A stretch of DNA of 64,000 nucleotides from Apium graveolens (GCF_009905375.1 NC_133649.1:238046201-238110200), one strand, 5' to 3'; positions 12,057-24,835 are shown, counted from the stretch's first letter. Notes: generated by a model from the letters alone, not told the origin. A program made the numbers and translations.

Positions 12057-15000
12057 CTAAAGCCAATCACTCTGGTATCTAATACCCATCTTGTCTTTAT
12101 GACGATCAAAGTGACTTTGAGAAAGTGGCTTTGTGAGTGGGTCTGCTACGTTGTTATGTGTGTCAACTCTCTCGACGTTGACATCTCCTCTTTCAACAAT
12201 CTCCCTAATCAGATGAAAGCGTCGCAGGATATGTTCGGAATTTTTATGAGACCTAGGTTCCTTGGCTTGTGCTATTGCTGCGTTGTTATCACAATACAAC
12301 ACAATAGGCTCTTCAATGCTAGGAACAACTCCCAACTCAGAAACAAATTTCCTCATCCAAACAGCTTCTTTTGCAGCCTCACTTGCAGCTATATATTCTG
12401 CTTCCGCTGTGGAGTCAGCCGTTGTAGACTGTTTGAAACTCTTCCAACTAATCGCACCACCATTCAGAGTAAACACGTACCCTGACATGGATTTGCTATC
12501 ACTCTTTGATTGAAAACTAGAGTCAGTATAACCCTCTATTTTCAACTCAGATTCACCACCAAAAACAAGAAAAATGTCCTGAGTCCTTCGCAAGTACTTA
12601 AGGATGTTTTTCACTGCTTTCCAGTGGTCTTCACCTGGATTGGACTGATATCTGCAACATCGCGTACATGATAGATCCTATTGCTGAAGCATAAGGAATC
12701 TTACTCATACGCTCTCTTTCCTCAGGTGTCTTAGGAGACATTTTTTCGGAAAGGGACACTCCATGGCTCATCGGTATGAGACCTCTTTTGGAGTTTTCCA
12801 TGCTAAACCTTTTAAGCACTTTCTGGATGTATGCACCCTGGGTAAGACCTATCATTCTTCTAGATCTATCTCTATAGATCTTCATACCGAGAATGTAGGA
12901 TGCTTCTCCCAAGTCCTTCATGGTGAAGTTCTTTGATAGCCATACTTTGACTGATTGGAGCATCGGTATATCATTTCCTATAAGAAGTATGTCATCCATA
13001 TACAATACAAGAAATATTACCGCGCTCCCACTAACCTTCTTGTAGACACATGGTTCATCTATGTTTTTGATAAATCCAAACTCTTTGATTGTCTCATCAA
13101 AACGGATGTTCCATCTACGAGAAGCTTGCCTTAAACCATATATGGTTCGCAACAGCTTACATACTAGGTGTTCATTTCCCTTGGAAAGAAAACCTTCTGG
13201 CTGTGTCATATATATTTCCTCCTCAAGTTCCCCATTGAGGAAGGCTGTTTTCACATCCATTTGCCAGATCTCATAGTCGTAGTAAGCGGCAATCGCAAGC
13301 AAAATCCGAATTGATTTTAACAGGGCTACAGGCGAAAAAGTTTCATCAAAGTCAATCCCTTGCCTTTGTTTGAATCCTTTTGCCATGAGCCTGGCCTTAT
13401 AGGTCTCCACCTGGCCATCTTCTCCAATCTTTCTTTTGTATACCCACTTGCACCCAATAGGCTTAACACCTTCAAGCGCCTCAACCAGAGTCCATACTTG
13501 GTTGGTATACATAGATTCCATTTCGGATTTCATGGCACTATACCATTTCTCTGAGTCAACACTACTCATAGCCTCATTATAGGTCACAGGGTCGTCATCA
13601 TCAATGATTGACAACTCATTGCCATTCTCAATGACAAGGCCATAATACCTCTCAGGTTGGTGAGACACTCTCCCTGTGCTACGAATGGGCTGTTCCACAG
13701 AAGGTTGTTCAGTCTGAATAGGTGTTTCCACTTGATCCGTAGTAGTTTGTGCTTCTTGAACTTCATCAAGTTCAACTTTGCTCCCACTATTTCCTTCAAG
13801 GATAAACTCCTTTTCCAAGAAGGTAGCATGTCTGGAGACACACACCCGATGATCGGTGTAAAAGTAATACCCCACAGTCTCTTTAGGATATCCCACAAAA
13901 TTACATTTTACGGATCGAGATTCCAGCTTATCTGGGTCAACTTTCTTGACATAAGCTGGACATCCCCAAATTTTAACGTGTTTAAGACTCGGGTTCCTTT
14001 CTTTCCATATCTCATATGGAGCTTGAGGAACAGATTTGGAAGGCACCTTATTCAGTAAATATGCTGAGGTTTCCAATGCATAACCTCATAGGAATACTGG
14101 AAGATTCGCATAGCTCATCAGGGACCGAACCATGTCTAACAAAGTTCGATTTGTCCTTTCAGATACCCCATTTAACTGTGGAGTATATGGAGGAGTCCAC
14201 TGGGAGACTATACCATTTTCTTTGAGATAATCTAGAAACTCTCCATTCAAGTATTCACCACTTCGATCTGATCGAAGAGTTATAATACTGTGTTTGGTTT
14301 GTTTCTCCACTTCATGTTTATATTCTTTGAACTTTTCAAAGGCTTCAGACTTGTGTTTCATCAAATACACATATCCGAATCTAGATCTATCATCTATGAA
14401 AGTAATGAAGTACGAAAATCCACCCATGGCTTGCGTAGACATTGGTCCACATACATCTGTGTGTACCAATCCTAGCAAATCTGCAGCCCTCTCTCCATGT
14501 CCACTAAATGGAGATTTGGTCATTTTACCCAATAGACAAGACTTGCATGTAGGATATGATTCAAAATCAAAGGGGTCAAGTAACCCTTCCTTATGCAATG
14601 ACCACAGTCTATTTTCACTAATATGACCTAGCCTACAGTGCCATAAATAGGTCAGATTTTCATCATCTCGTTTTCTTTTATTAGTTTGTTCAATCTGAAG
14701 TAAATCATACTCTACGTCACATACATACAGACCATTATTTAAAATGCCACGTCCAAAAAGAACATTATCTCTAAGGATAGAACATTCATTATTCTTAATA
14801 ATAAATGAAAAACCATCCACATCCAACATAGGAATAGAAAAAATATTCCTTACAATAGAGGGAACGTAATAACAATTATTCAAAATAATAGTCTTGCCCG
14901 TAGGCATATGTAAACTAAATGATCCTACAGATATGGCCGCAACCCTTGCTCCATTGCCCATACGTAGAATCACCTCATCTTTTTCAAGAGTCCTACTTCC

Positions 15001-15219
15001 CTTTAGTCCTTGCAACGAATTGCAAATATGAGAACCACAGGCGGTATCTAATACCCAAGTAGAAATTTGACCTAGTGACATATTAACTTCGATCATGAAC
15101 ATGCCTGAATCAGAAGTGGTAGTCTTACTACCCTTCTTCTTCAATTCTGCAAGGTAAACCTTGCAGTTCCTCTTCTAGTGCCCCAATCTAATGAACTTAC
15201 AAGAATAACTCGAGTTACA
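12057..15219 (-). pseudogene. pol: Copia pol of element C: protease, integrase, RT, RNase H with stops and a deletion
   Basis: Starts with a zinc-knuckle relic ending GH*KRNC (15220-15160; TAG at 15175-15177 where relatives have Trp), then protease WVLDTACGSHIC (about 15060-15020), integrase HTDVCGPM, FIDDRSRFGYVYLM, RSDRSGEYLN and PPYTPQLNGVSERTNRT (about 14450-14130). TGA at 14086-14088 replaces the Trp of FLWGYAL. RT follows with WVYKRKIGEDGQ, QMDVKTAFLNGE, YGLRQASRRW and YMDDILLIG (about 13000). Near 12650 roughly 50 bases of the RT-RNase H spacer appear deleted, shifting the frame; RNase H resumes (12614-12057) with TDSSFQSKSDSKS, TAEAEYIAASEA, CDNNAAI and the ADPLTKPL tail ending SDWL. 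All domains are recognisable but the frame is broken three times. Confidence 0.9.
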
Positions 15220-15853
15220 TTCGAGATTTATGATTACAAAGATTGACGACATGCAAGTCGTATTTAAAACCAAAACCAAAACCATTACACTAAGGTCGAA
15301 AGGCCATAACCATCCACCATGCTCATACAACACATAAAAGCATGTTAAAACACATAATCTGATTTTAACATATCATATTATCCATGATCTAATCATAAAA
15401 AGAAAATATGACAAAAATCAGAAAAATTAGAATCAAATCAGAAAAACAAGAATCACTGTTTACGGGCAGTAAACGACGTCAAACGCCTTATAGACGAGTC
15501 GTTGATAGATTTAGCTATCAGTTTTGTTCAGACACTCGTTTACCTATGGAATAGGGTATTCGTTTGCGTAAATCGGACACCAGACCCAGATTTCAGCAAA
15601 TCTGCAGCAGCCAATTCAGGATCCGTATCTAATATGATTCTCATAATTAGAACAAACATAAATCATGTATATATCAGTATATATACAGATTATATAATCA
15701 TCTTATGATTATACAACTCACATGAATATCATATATTCAAAACCATACATATATAAGCATATTATATCAACATCAAATCATGGCGAATCACGTACATGCT
15801 CATATATCAAAAACAGTTAAACACATAAATGAGTTAAAAACTTTTCGCAAGTA
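15220..15853 (-). other. Leader of element C with gag missing
   Basis: About 630 bases between the primer site and the zinc-knuckle relic. No gag-like frame is seen on the minus strand, and the sequence is AT-rich with short ATAT runs. The ORF at 15502-15708 (plus) is not supported. Because only the last knuckle of gag survives next to the protease, the gag body was probably deleted. Confidence 0.7.
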
Positions 15854-15865
15854 GCTCTGATGCCA
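15854..15865 (-). other. Primer binding site of element C (one mismatch)
   Basis: Minus strand TGGCATCAGAGC next to the 5' LTR end; one base differs from the usual TGGTATCAGAGC. Confidence 0.85.
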
Positions 15866-15866
15866 T

Positions 15867-17565
15867 TGAAGGGTTTTTAGCACATAAACGCAGCAAAAAC
15901 GTAAATATAAATCTTAAAAAAACCGAAACCCTCCGCAGGATCCATGTGAAAAATAATATTTAATTCGTAGTTCAGTGTGTTTACCTTAAGAAGCTTTACG
16001 TTAATGGAAAGATGGAGGTCTTTAATAGCGATCCAAGAACGATGAGCGGAGATCCCTAGCAGCTGCTCCTCAAGTGTGAAGCACTCCACCAGTATCCACC
16101 AAGAAATCGATGTAATGGAGGAGGAGGAGGTGGAGAGAATTAGGGTTTTGTAAACTTTTTAGGTTGAGGCAAAAATAGGGTTTATAATGGCATATTTATA
16201 AGCAAAATTTTCAGCTGAAAATTTCCCATAAAATATTATTATTATTAACCCTTTATTATTCTCACTAATAATTAAAACACCTTTTAATTATTAATTCTTT
16301 TTCTAAACACTTTAGAAATAATTCTCTCGATTTAATTTCCAAAAATTAAATTCTTAATTAATAATATTAAGAACTTTTCTTAATTAATTTATAATCAATT
16401 AAATCTCATTTAATCAATCATTAAATTTTCAAATTAATTATTTATTTCATAAATAAATAATTATCAACCATTATTAATTATTTCCTCCACCATTAAATCA
16501 TTCTCTTTTATGGTGTGACCCTGTAGGTTCAATATTAAGCTGGTAGTAGAAATAAATAATAATAAAACTATTTTATCATTATTTATATAAATTCTCTAAT
16601 TCATTAAATATGATTAATTAATCATATTTATTCTACATCGTGAGGGATACTTCTCAGCATATCGCGACTATCCGGATAATACGAATTCACTGCTTAGAAT
16701 ACCAAGAACCTATTCAGTGAATAGTTACCGTACAGTTAATTCCTTCTACCCTGCAATGTCACGATTAAATACAAGGCATGAAACTTGTGTCAAGCCTATC
16801 TTATTTAATCACTTGCTTTCCCATTCACTATGCTTAGTTCTATTTAATGTAAATTAGAAACTCCTTTCTAATTTCGTTCACTATGGCCAGAGATTCCTGA
16901 ACTAGTATAAGTGGATCAGCATTGAACATTCTCTTCCTTCACTGGAAGGGTTAGATCCTTTATTAATCATACACTATCTTCGTGTACAAATTCCTATACC
17001 CAGTAGAGCCCTTATAATTGTCCCTGGAGACTAAGAACTAAACCAAAGCATAGTTCAGTGTACACAAGATGACTATGATGACCTCAAGTCTAAGGATACT
17101 TGTACAACTATCACTATGTGAACAACTGCTGACACGTGAGTGAACTCCATCAGTTGTTCAGCTGTGTGAGTCATGTTCAGTGAACTTATTCTATAATAAG
17201 CACCTACATACTAGCTATAGTGTCACCACACAAATATCTATGAGAACAAACATCCTTCATAATGAAGCAAGCATAGTATGTACCGATCTTTGCGGATTAT
17301 TAATTACCAGTTAGTAATCCTATGACCAGGAACTATTTAAGTTTAGAGTTATCATCTTTTAGGTCTCATTATTATGATCCCATCACAATCCATAAAAAGC
17401 TTTACTCTAAACTGTGGTACATCTTATTTAAACACTTAAAATAGATAAAGCCCGCAATAAAAAACAAAACAAGTCTTTTATTAATATCAATGAAATCAAA
17501 ACAGATTACATAAAAGTTATTCCTAAATCCTCATATATGATTGGACTTAGGACATATCTCTTTCA
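15867..17565 (-). repeat. 5' LTR of element C (1699 bp)
   Basis: Same termini as the copy at 10339-12042 (TGAAGGG ... CTCTTTCA on the plus strand), followed by the GGCAC duplication at 17566-17570. The short ORF at 15877-16089 is the counterpart of 10349-10561 and is just LTR sequence. Confidence 0.93.
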
Positions 17566-17570
17566 GGCAC
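17566..17570. repeat. Target site duplication GGCAC, right copy (element C)
   Basis: Second copy of the duplication at 10334-10338. Joining the flanks here restores the RNase H reading of D (HYLYG relic at 17570). Confidence 0.93.
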
Positions 17571-18067
17571 TACTTGTATGGATAGAAGTGCGAGAATTAC
17601 ACAAACCATAAGAGCTCAAGTATATTTCCACGCAGAAAGAGCTCAACATGCGCCAAAGGAGGTGGTTAAAGCTAATCAAGGATTTTGATTATGAGATTCT
17701 TTATCATCCAGGGAAAGCCAATATGATGGCTAACACCCTTAGTAGAAAGGTGTGACTCAAGATGATAATGTCTTTGGGAGAGTTGATAAGAGATTTTGAG
17801 AAAATGGAAATAGAAGTGAAGGTAACTGGAGCCGGTACTGAAAAGTTGTCTGAGATTGTAATGCAGCCCGAATTATTGGAAAAGATCATATTGTGCAGAG
17901 AAAAAGTAATAAATGAAGGCAGAGAGCCAATGAATAGAGAAGAGATTAATACCGAGAAAGATGATAAGGGAATAATGAGGTATTCCTACAGAACTTGGGT
18001 TCCAAATGTTCAAGAGCTTAAAGATGAGATCTTAGATGAAAGCCCTAGTTTGAGGAATAAGATTTAG
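17571..18067 (+). pseudogene. Gypsy RNase H end and pre-integrase fragment of D
   Basis: Continues the RNase H interrupted at 10338. Broken frames give a HYLYG relic, RQRRWLKLIKDFDYEI and YHPGKANMMANTLSRK (about 17640-17755), the typical end of Gypsy RNase H with the ADALSRK-like motif. A 101-codon open frame 17762-18067 then matches the linker between RNase H and integrase seen in B, with RYSYRTWVPNVQELKDEIL in place of [19 protein letters not shown]. The zinc-binding integrase domain that should follow is absent. Confidence 0.8.
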
Positions 18068-19830
18068 AGAAAACCCTGAATGTGATAGTCATGGAGGTCG
18101 CCATCAAGGTAGAAGGAACCCATAACATAATGAAGTGGAAACAAGGATTTTAACGTATAAGATAACCCCGATTATGGGAGAAGGATGAAACATTTCATAC
18201 TGAGAAAACAAAAGTCGAGCAAGGAAGGGAGCACCAAGATGGTACTCCTATGGGGCAACTCATGGACCTTCCTAAACAAATCTTATACTTGTACCCCCAA
18301 CACCACCACCCTGAGGAATCAATGCGGTGGGAAATTATTTCATGACCTTTAAGTCGCTAAGCTCTCAGAGTTCCAAGGAACAGGGTGACCCAGTCGAGGC
18401 AAGAGCCTGGCTAAAGGAAATATAGGAATCATTTGAGATTCTAAATGATTGACGAAGCGCAAAAGACTGTTTTTCTCACTTACCTTCCTAAGAGAGAGGC
18501 CACCCGCTGGTGAAAGACCAAGAAAGGCACAGAGCCAGAGGTTATAATGAACTGATTAAAGTTCAGTCAATTATTTTCGGGAAAGTAATTCCAAAGGTTT
18601 TGGAGATAGTGTAAAAGCTTTAGAGCCAGAACAAAGGCGGACGAGTATGATAAATTATGAATCTATTTGAAGTCAATGATTAGTGGGTTCGTGAAATGAT
18701 TGTAAGAGAGAGGTAAATAAAAAGAAACTGAAGTTGAAAGGAATATAAAGGCAATAGAGTTTGAGGAATGATATGGGAGTTGGATATAAGAAAACCCTAA
18801 AGACTCGTAGCAATAGAAATAGAAAAGCATGTAATCGTGAGGATGAGGGTGATTCACCATGAGTTAAAATTGATGGTTGAAGGCATAAGAGATACATATA
18901 TTTTATCCCCTTTAAGTTGGGAGGATTCGAGGAAACCTTGAGATAGTTCGAAGGATAAATAATGAGACGAGTATAGACTGATGAGACAATAAGGTAAGAA
19001 ATTAGGAAAATTGGATGAAGGAAGTGACCTTCAAGAATGTGAAGTGTAAGACCGGTGGCTTGATACCCAGAAAGGGAGACGCCAGGTATGAAAAATATCC
19101 CAACATTGAGATGACTGTTGAGATAAACAATAAAAGTAAATGAGGATTTATTAAGAAGAAGTTCACGTTGGAAATGACCAATATCTTCCAAAACATCCAT
19201 GTTATCATTACCAAATCAGGAAAGAAAAGCGGATAACCATTGTTATCTTTTGGAGGCCATATGGACTGACCTCAATTTGAATAAGGATGTTATTATGAAA
19301 TTAGGTATAAACTATCGAGGTGGGAATGATTGAATAAGATAATCTATCAAGGATATATGACTTGATTTATCCATGGAAAGATGCATGTACCTTTTTAAAG
19401 GTGGAATTAAGAATAGAACCTCGATAACTTGAGATGAATCCTAGGGGAATGCATAAAGGTTGGCATTTCGCCCTTAAAAGGGACAACATGAGTTTTGACA
19501 ATATGAATTGGAAAGGATTAAGGTAACAACAACCTCTAAAGATCAGTGGAGAAATTTTTCAAAAGTACATAGACAATGGTTCTAGTATTAGTAAATGGTA
19601 TTTTGATATGCCCTGTATCTAGGAAATACAGGGGGAACAATTCAAGGATAACCTTAGAGGTTTTACAAGGAGAAAGGTAATATTCAAAGTTCTGAAGAAT
19701 AGAAATGTTGATAAAGGAAATATTGCGTAATTATAATAATGCCAGGTGGGCACGTGTTAAACCATAAGAAACTATAGATCGACCAAATGAAGGTCGAGAT
19801 TGGTGAAAATGAGAAGGACCCAAGGTAAGA
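18068..19830 (+). pseudogene. Degraded Gypsy gag-like debris, out of expected order
   Basis: Around 18340-18600, across stops, relics of a Gypsy gag are readable: FKSLSS, GDPVEARAWLKEI, QKTVFLTYLPKREATRWW and an LFSGK relic. In D one expects integrase here, not gag, so this is either part of another element or a rearrangement. From about 18700 to 19825 I see no recognisable domain and no open frame longer than shadow size on the plus strand; minus-strand ORFs such as 18673-19200 and 19684-19920 have no supporting features. The stretch ends at TAAGA (19826-19830), the presumed target duplication of element A. Confidence 0.55.
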
Positions 19831-21180
19831 TGTTAGGTCCCAATTTGTTTGTAGAAGGGGGGGTTGAATGCAAACAATACCGTTTAGTCGAATAAAATGC
19901 GGAATAAAATTGTGAAACAAAATTCAAGTTAAATAAAACTTTTATTAAACTTGAAAGGTGTTACAACTACGGTATCGGTTACAAGGGATTAATCTCAAAT
20001 CAATTATTACAAATTTAGAATAAATTCGACATGAACTTTTTCTATTTTTGTAATTAAAAGATCAAATGCTAAATGCGATTTGAGATTAAGTTCTAGGGAT
20101 TTTAATCCGCTAGATTGATACACAAGAACAAGATAAGTATTTCTAGTTGATTGGATTTAACTTTACAATCTAGAAATTGATCTTGAAGTTGCAGAAGAGA
20201 TGTAATATTTTTCTGCTTCTTTTTTCTTTTTGTTCTTCTGTATGTTCTGTTTGATTGCTTTTTGTTAGTTGTTATGAATTGGATGCTTCTGCTTCTTTTA
20301 ATCAACACAGCCGAGATTAATGAACTGGTATGACAATCCTTTGTCCAATAAGACTTTCGGTGTGACAATCTTTAAAGCTAGCAAGACAATTAAAATGAAC
20401 TAGCAAGACTTTCGGTATGACAATCAATTGTCATACCGATTGTCATAGTAGTACAAATGAAATTGTCTTACTGAATTAATAAGTGATTTTAATCTAAATA
20501 ATAATTTTATCAAGACAGTCAACTGAATTAGCATGACTTTCGGTATGACTATCAATTGTCATACCGATTGTCATACTAGTACAATTAGTTGTCTTTTTAG
20601 AATTAAAACAGATTTTAACTAATTAAAATTCTGTAAATCCTTAATATTAATTCTAAATTAATTAATCAATTTAATTCAATTAATCAATAAATTAATCCTT
20701 GCAGATATAATTTATTTTCTTAATTAAATTATATGACTTAATTAATTAATAGAGAATTAATACTAACCCTGAGCAGCATCCATTCTTCTGACAATCTTCT
20801 GAAAGTCACTGAGACTTATGAATCAATTCCGCCACTTCAATGCTGACACTCGATGTACTGTCTGGTTCATGAGTGACTAACTTTGGTGACGTTTCTTCAT
20901 GTCTTGACTTTGATATTCTGATTGAATCCTTGTAATAAATGATACCATGACGAGATCTCTGTCACTTGATTAAATCCACGATCTTGATTTATATCACTGA
21001 GGCATGATCAAATTCTTGAACTTCTTCCAGTGAATCTTCAAGTCTGCAGATGAACAATGTTTCTTTATTCTTTGACAGATGTTACTTTGTGAGATCTCTC
21101 TGATGATAGATCCACTATTTACTTATTACATTCTTATTTGAGTTGAGTTAAATACTCGAATAAACGAGTAGGCTATGACA
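19831..21180 (-). repeat. 3' LTR of element A (1350 bp)
   Basis: Plus-strand ends TGTTAGGTCCCAATTTG (19831) and GGCTATGACA (21180). The poly-G box followed by TTGAATG is at 19853-19870. Preceded by TAAGA (19826-19830). Contains the hairpin cluster listed separately; the ORF 20102-20368 overlaps it and is not a gene. Confidence 0.88.
20328..20576. repeat. GTATGACAAT / ATTGTCATAC hairpin cluster in the LTR of A
   Basis: Exact GTATGACAAT at 20328 and 20415; its inverse ATTGTCATAC at 20427, 20555 and 20567, plus variants (GTGTGACAAT, GCAAGACAAT, GTATGACTAT). 20414-20437 is a perfect inverted repeat with 11-base arms (GGTATGACAAT) around a 2-base centre. The same motif recurs at 25364-25663 in the internal region of the element. 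Confidence 0.85.
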
Positions 21181-21186
21181 TATACC

Positions 21187-21204
21187 TTTCAATCTCCCCC
21201 TATT
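21187..21204 (-). other. Polypurine tract of element A
   Basis: Minus strand reads AATAGGGGGAGATTGAAA a few bases before the LTR start; a purine run at this place is the plus-strand primer site. Confidence 0.88.
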
Positions 21205-21451
21205 TGCTTGTTAGACAATAACAACAAATACCTAGAGGATAACTCAACTAACAAATAAGAAAAAGATATAAACAGTAATGTAAAGTAAATAGCAGAAAAG
21301 TTCTGGATTATATTTAACATTTTCCAGATTCCAAATGAAATTTACAAGTGAATACAAGATAAATGTTCCTCTAGCCTGAACATATAACTACATTAGACTA
21401 TCTTGATTCATAAAGCTCTAATCATATTACATTGAGGTTTGAGCTAATTGA

Positions 21452-24400
21452 CTTCAGTTGTCTTCTCTTTTGACTTCACCTTCTTCTAAATCTTGAAGCA
21501 ATTCCTTGTCAAAGACACGATCCTTTTCTGAAGTGAAGCTTGCAGGTCTGACTGGTTGAACTCCAACTGACTTCAGCTTATTCTTGAGTTGATTGTACCT
21601 TTTAACATTTTTTCACAATAAGCTTAAATCAAGTCAGCAGCTTGAGTCTTCAACATGGATGAATATCCAGCAGTTCTCAAATGATGTTCCATCCAGACCA
21701 GATGCTTAGCTGAGTAGTCTTTAAGAGATTGTACATCTAGCTGACAGATTTGAAGACAATCAGACTTAAAGAATCTCACCTGATGAGGATTGTTGACCAC
21801 TTGAGGACTAGCCCTGCTGGCAAACTCTTTAAGCCTTTCTCGAAGAACTTCATTCAATTCTGAGCTTCTTTTGACTTTGTTTAAAAGAACCCAAATCTCT
21901 GACAAAGAACGATTCTCAAATAGATGAAGTGACACCTTGAATGATCCTTCACTCTGACAATATACAAAAATGCTCATCTCATTTAGGGATCTATCAAAAG
22001 CAGTTGTGATCCTTGAGACTTCAGTTTTGATAGCATTCATGTACATGTCATTGTTAGGATTTGAGATTTCCATCTTGTCAAGAAGATGTAAGAACTGCCT
22101 ATCATTGTTAGTGCTCAGCTGAGGCATATCGAGTACTCTCCTAGCTTCATCCCATTTTTCACCAATCTTTAGTCTGACATCTCTTCTCCTTTCTTGAGCC
22201 TTAATGTTATGAAGACGTTGCTTTTGAAGAGTTTCTGTTCTTTGTATGTCTTTCCTCCTGTCAATGATCTGAGAGACCTTCTTGAGTTCAGCTTCTTTTC
22301 TTTTCATCTCTGACTGCTCCTTCTGAAATTCTTTCTCAAATATAGGATCCACTGTATCTTCCTCTTCCCAATCTTCAAAATCACTTTCCTCTTCAGCTTC
22401 AAATAACCCATCTTTATCTTCCTGAACTGGTTCAGTGGGAATGTCAAAAATATCAAAGTCATCCTGTTCTCCACTGTAGTAGACATCATCAGCCTTTCCT
22501 TTATCTCCAGCAGAGGTATCTTTTTCCTTCCCTTTGGCACTACTCCCTTTCTTCTCCCCCTTAGTTGAGGGATCCTCTACTGACCTTCCTTTGGAACTTC
22601 CATCACCTCCAGAGCCTGATCCTCCACCAGACGGTCCTTCAAAATAAGCTCTTTGTTCTTCATTAGGGCAATGAGAATTCTTGATCATGTAATATAGGTG
22701 CTTCATCCCTTCATTGAGATGTTCCATGCCCGTCTCTATCTTTAGAAATCTTGAGGAGTCCAGTGAATGATTCATCTCAACGAGGTCTTCAAGAGAAGTC
22801 ATTCTTGTATGTAGAGAGCAGAAGTTGGATATGTCATCAGCTGATAAAGTTGGAGTGTCCTGAATAGAATTGAGCTTTGGTATTACAGTAGTCTTTAGAT
22901 CTGAGATGTCATTCCTTATGATTGCAAGCTGATTGTTGACAGAGGTGGAAGAAGAAGACCGTTCAACCACTTGTGCTTTGAATGCTTGAGCTTCAGCTTG
23001 ACTTTTAGCAAGTTCTTCTTTTAGGGCAGCAATCTGAGCTAACAGGTTTACAGTATCAGTGTCTGTGTGTGCTCTCACCTGAATTTCACTCGTGTTTGGT
23101 TCACTCATCTCACGTGCATGTGTTTCTCTCAATATAATTGCTCGTGAGGAGTCTTCCAGTTGCTGTTCTTCTGTACCTGCATTAAAAATCACCCTAGCCT
23201 CTTCAAGAGAGGTCAGTGGTGGTGCAATGGGAATTCGCGAGTCCCGATCCTCAGTCAATACTATCAAATCTTTTGGAATAGATGTCTGAATTGCTTCAGG
23301 GATAGATTGACCGAGTTGCCCTCCACTTTCTCCAGATAAATCTGCGAGTGGAGAATCCCATAAGGGAGCCAGAGGTGTTGGATCTGGGAGGGGAGAAAAT
23401 GACTCTATTAAAGGTGGCTGAGAGTCAGATTTTCCCTCAGAAGCATGTGACTGCTCTTTTGCCGTAACTATGGCAGGCACTGTAACCGACTCTATGTGCA
23501 CTCCTCGCTGTGTGTCCTGAGTATGATCTGGGGAAGTGTATGGTTCCATTGTGAGTAATGGAATTGTGCTTGACTCAGTACAAGATGCCATGGCCCTATG
23601 GCGAATTTCAATAGATGCATCCTGTTGAGAGAATGCCTCTAGTAACTGTTCATTGGCCATTTCAAAGTCCATGTCCTGTTGGGAGGACAAGGATGGGCTT
23701 TCAGATGCCTCAGAATATGTTCTTCTTTTCTTAGGAGGAGGCAGAGCTGAGGGTTCACTCATATTTAACAATGTACTACTTCCTAGTAATCTCCTGGGTA
23801 ACATTTTAGACAGTGGGGGAGAGGTTGAGATAGAATGTGACTCTGTGTTTGGCTCTATGACCTGGGATTGAAGCTGTGGTTCTACAACTTCATGGTCAGC
23901 CCTATCAACCACTGGGGGTCTTTCAACAGAAGTAGGAAGAGAGTGAGAGTGAGGAATTACTACCTGTAATGGAAGAGCCTGGGTGGCTTGAACCACTGGA
24001 GGTTGAGGTTGCTGTTCATGGACGGGAAGATTGAAAATAGGTAAGGGAATATAATTGGCCATGAAAGCAGATACAAGTACTGGAACTTGCATAAATTTGA
24101 AGGTTGTGTCTTGGCGAGTGTAAATCTTTTTGCTAACTGGAGGGGGTTCGGTTACCGCAGAGTTAGCAAAAAGGGCTTTGTGTTCAGGTGTGAGTAGATG
24201 ATCTGCTATAAGCATGAGAAAACGAGCATAGTAACATGATACCCTATGATTTGTAGAATGATCACGTAAAGCAGAAGTTAGACGTCTCAAGAGAATGGGA
24301 AAAAGTAGTTTGCCAAAATTGATCCTTTGATTGAAAACAACCGCAAGACAATATACTGCAGAGTGGAAGTGATGTTATGAAAATTGGATTTTGTGCAGTT

Positions 24401-24835
24401 GGCAAACACTTTGGAAAGTGTATCGAAGAAAATATCTCATTCAAACACCAAATTTGATTTAGAAAGTTTGGTTAAATTGATCACCCCCTGATAGTGAATA
24501 GCATTGAAAAAATTTGTGATATCATTTTCAGAGGGTAAATTACAGAAATTGTCTAGTGGAAAATTTAAAGCACGATTGACGACTGTTTCATCAAATACAT
24601 ACTGTGTGTTTGCGACGGTGAATGAAAAAGATTTTGAATCATCGGCCACAGTAGAAGTTGTGCAAATCAGTCTAAGTAGATCGACGTTTAAAATCACATT
24701 TGATTTAATAGCAGAGCTAACAATCGAATGGTCATTTAAATATCTAATCCATGGCTTAAATTTTTCAACATCACATTTTTCTGGATTAAAATAACCAACC
24801 TGATTATGCGCGACAATTTGGAAATTGAGAGCCAT
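21452..24835 (-). pseudogene. Sirevirus env-like region, broken by stop and frameshifts
   Basis: ATG at 24835 begins MALNFQIVAHNQVGYF; about 133 codons are open to a TGA at 24434-24436, with more in-frame family-like sequence after it, a frameshift near 24295, then an 888-codon frame 24290-21624 beginning RRLTSALRDHSTNHRVSCYY. A further stop and a one-base shift near 21600 separate a short conserved tail to about 21452. The long part is Ser/Pro/Gln-rich (about residues 60-400), then has coiled-coil-like segments (near 400-520 and 640-720), an acidic stretch and a Gly/Ser/Lys-rich linker. I see no clear signal peptide or transmembrane span. Its place between pol and 3' LTR and its start resemble the env-like ORFs of SIRE-type elements; whether it acts as an envelope is not shown. 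Confidence 0.75.

Larger units (their letters stand above)
10339..17565 (-). mobile_element. Complete but gag-less Ty1/copia element C (Tork/Angela-like)
   Basis: Two similar LTRs of about 1.7 kb flank a 3.8 kb internal region, with a perfect 5-bp duplication GGCAC. On the minus strand: 5' LTR, primer site, leader, a relic of a gag zinc knuckle, protease, integrase, RT, RNase H, polypurine tract, 3' LTR. In the first 120 LTR bases I count 6 differences (about 5 percent), so the insertion is not recent. Most of gag is absent and pol has several lesions, so mobility would have needed proteins supplied in trans or the deletion came later. It is inserted in the RNase H region of D. Confidence 0.93.

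Noticed and set aside
12018..12485. 155-codon plus-strand ORF
   Set aside because: Antisense shadow of Copia RNase H of element C.
13657..14058. 133-codon plus-strand ORF
   Set aside because: Antisense of the Copia integrase-RT region.
18673..19200. 175-codon minus-strand ORF with hydrophobic stretches
   Set aside because: Opposite strand of decayed Gypsy sequence, no domain, composition follows the reverse complement of purine-rich gag debris.
20414..20437. Hairpin as a transcription terminator or tRNA-like element
   Set aside because: No T tract or tRNA features; it is one of many copies of the same motif in element A.
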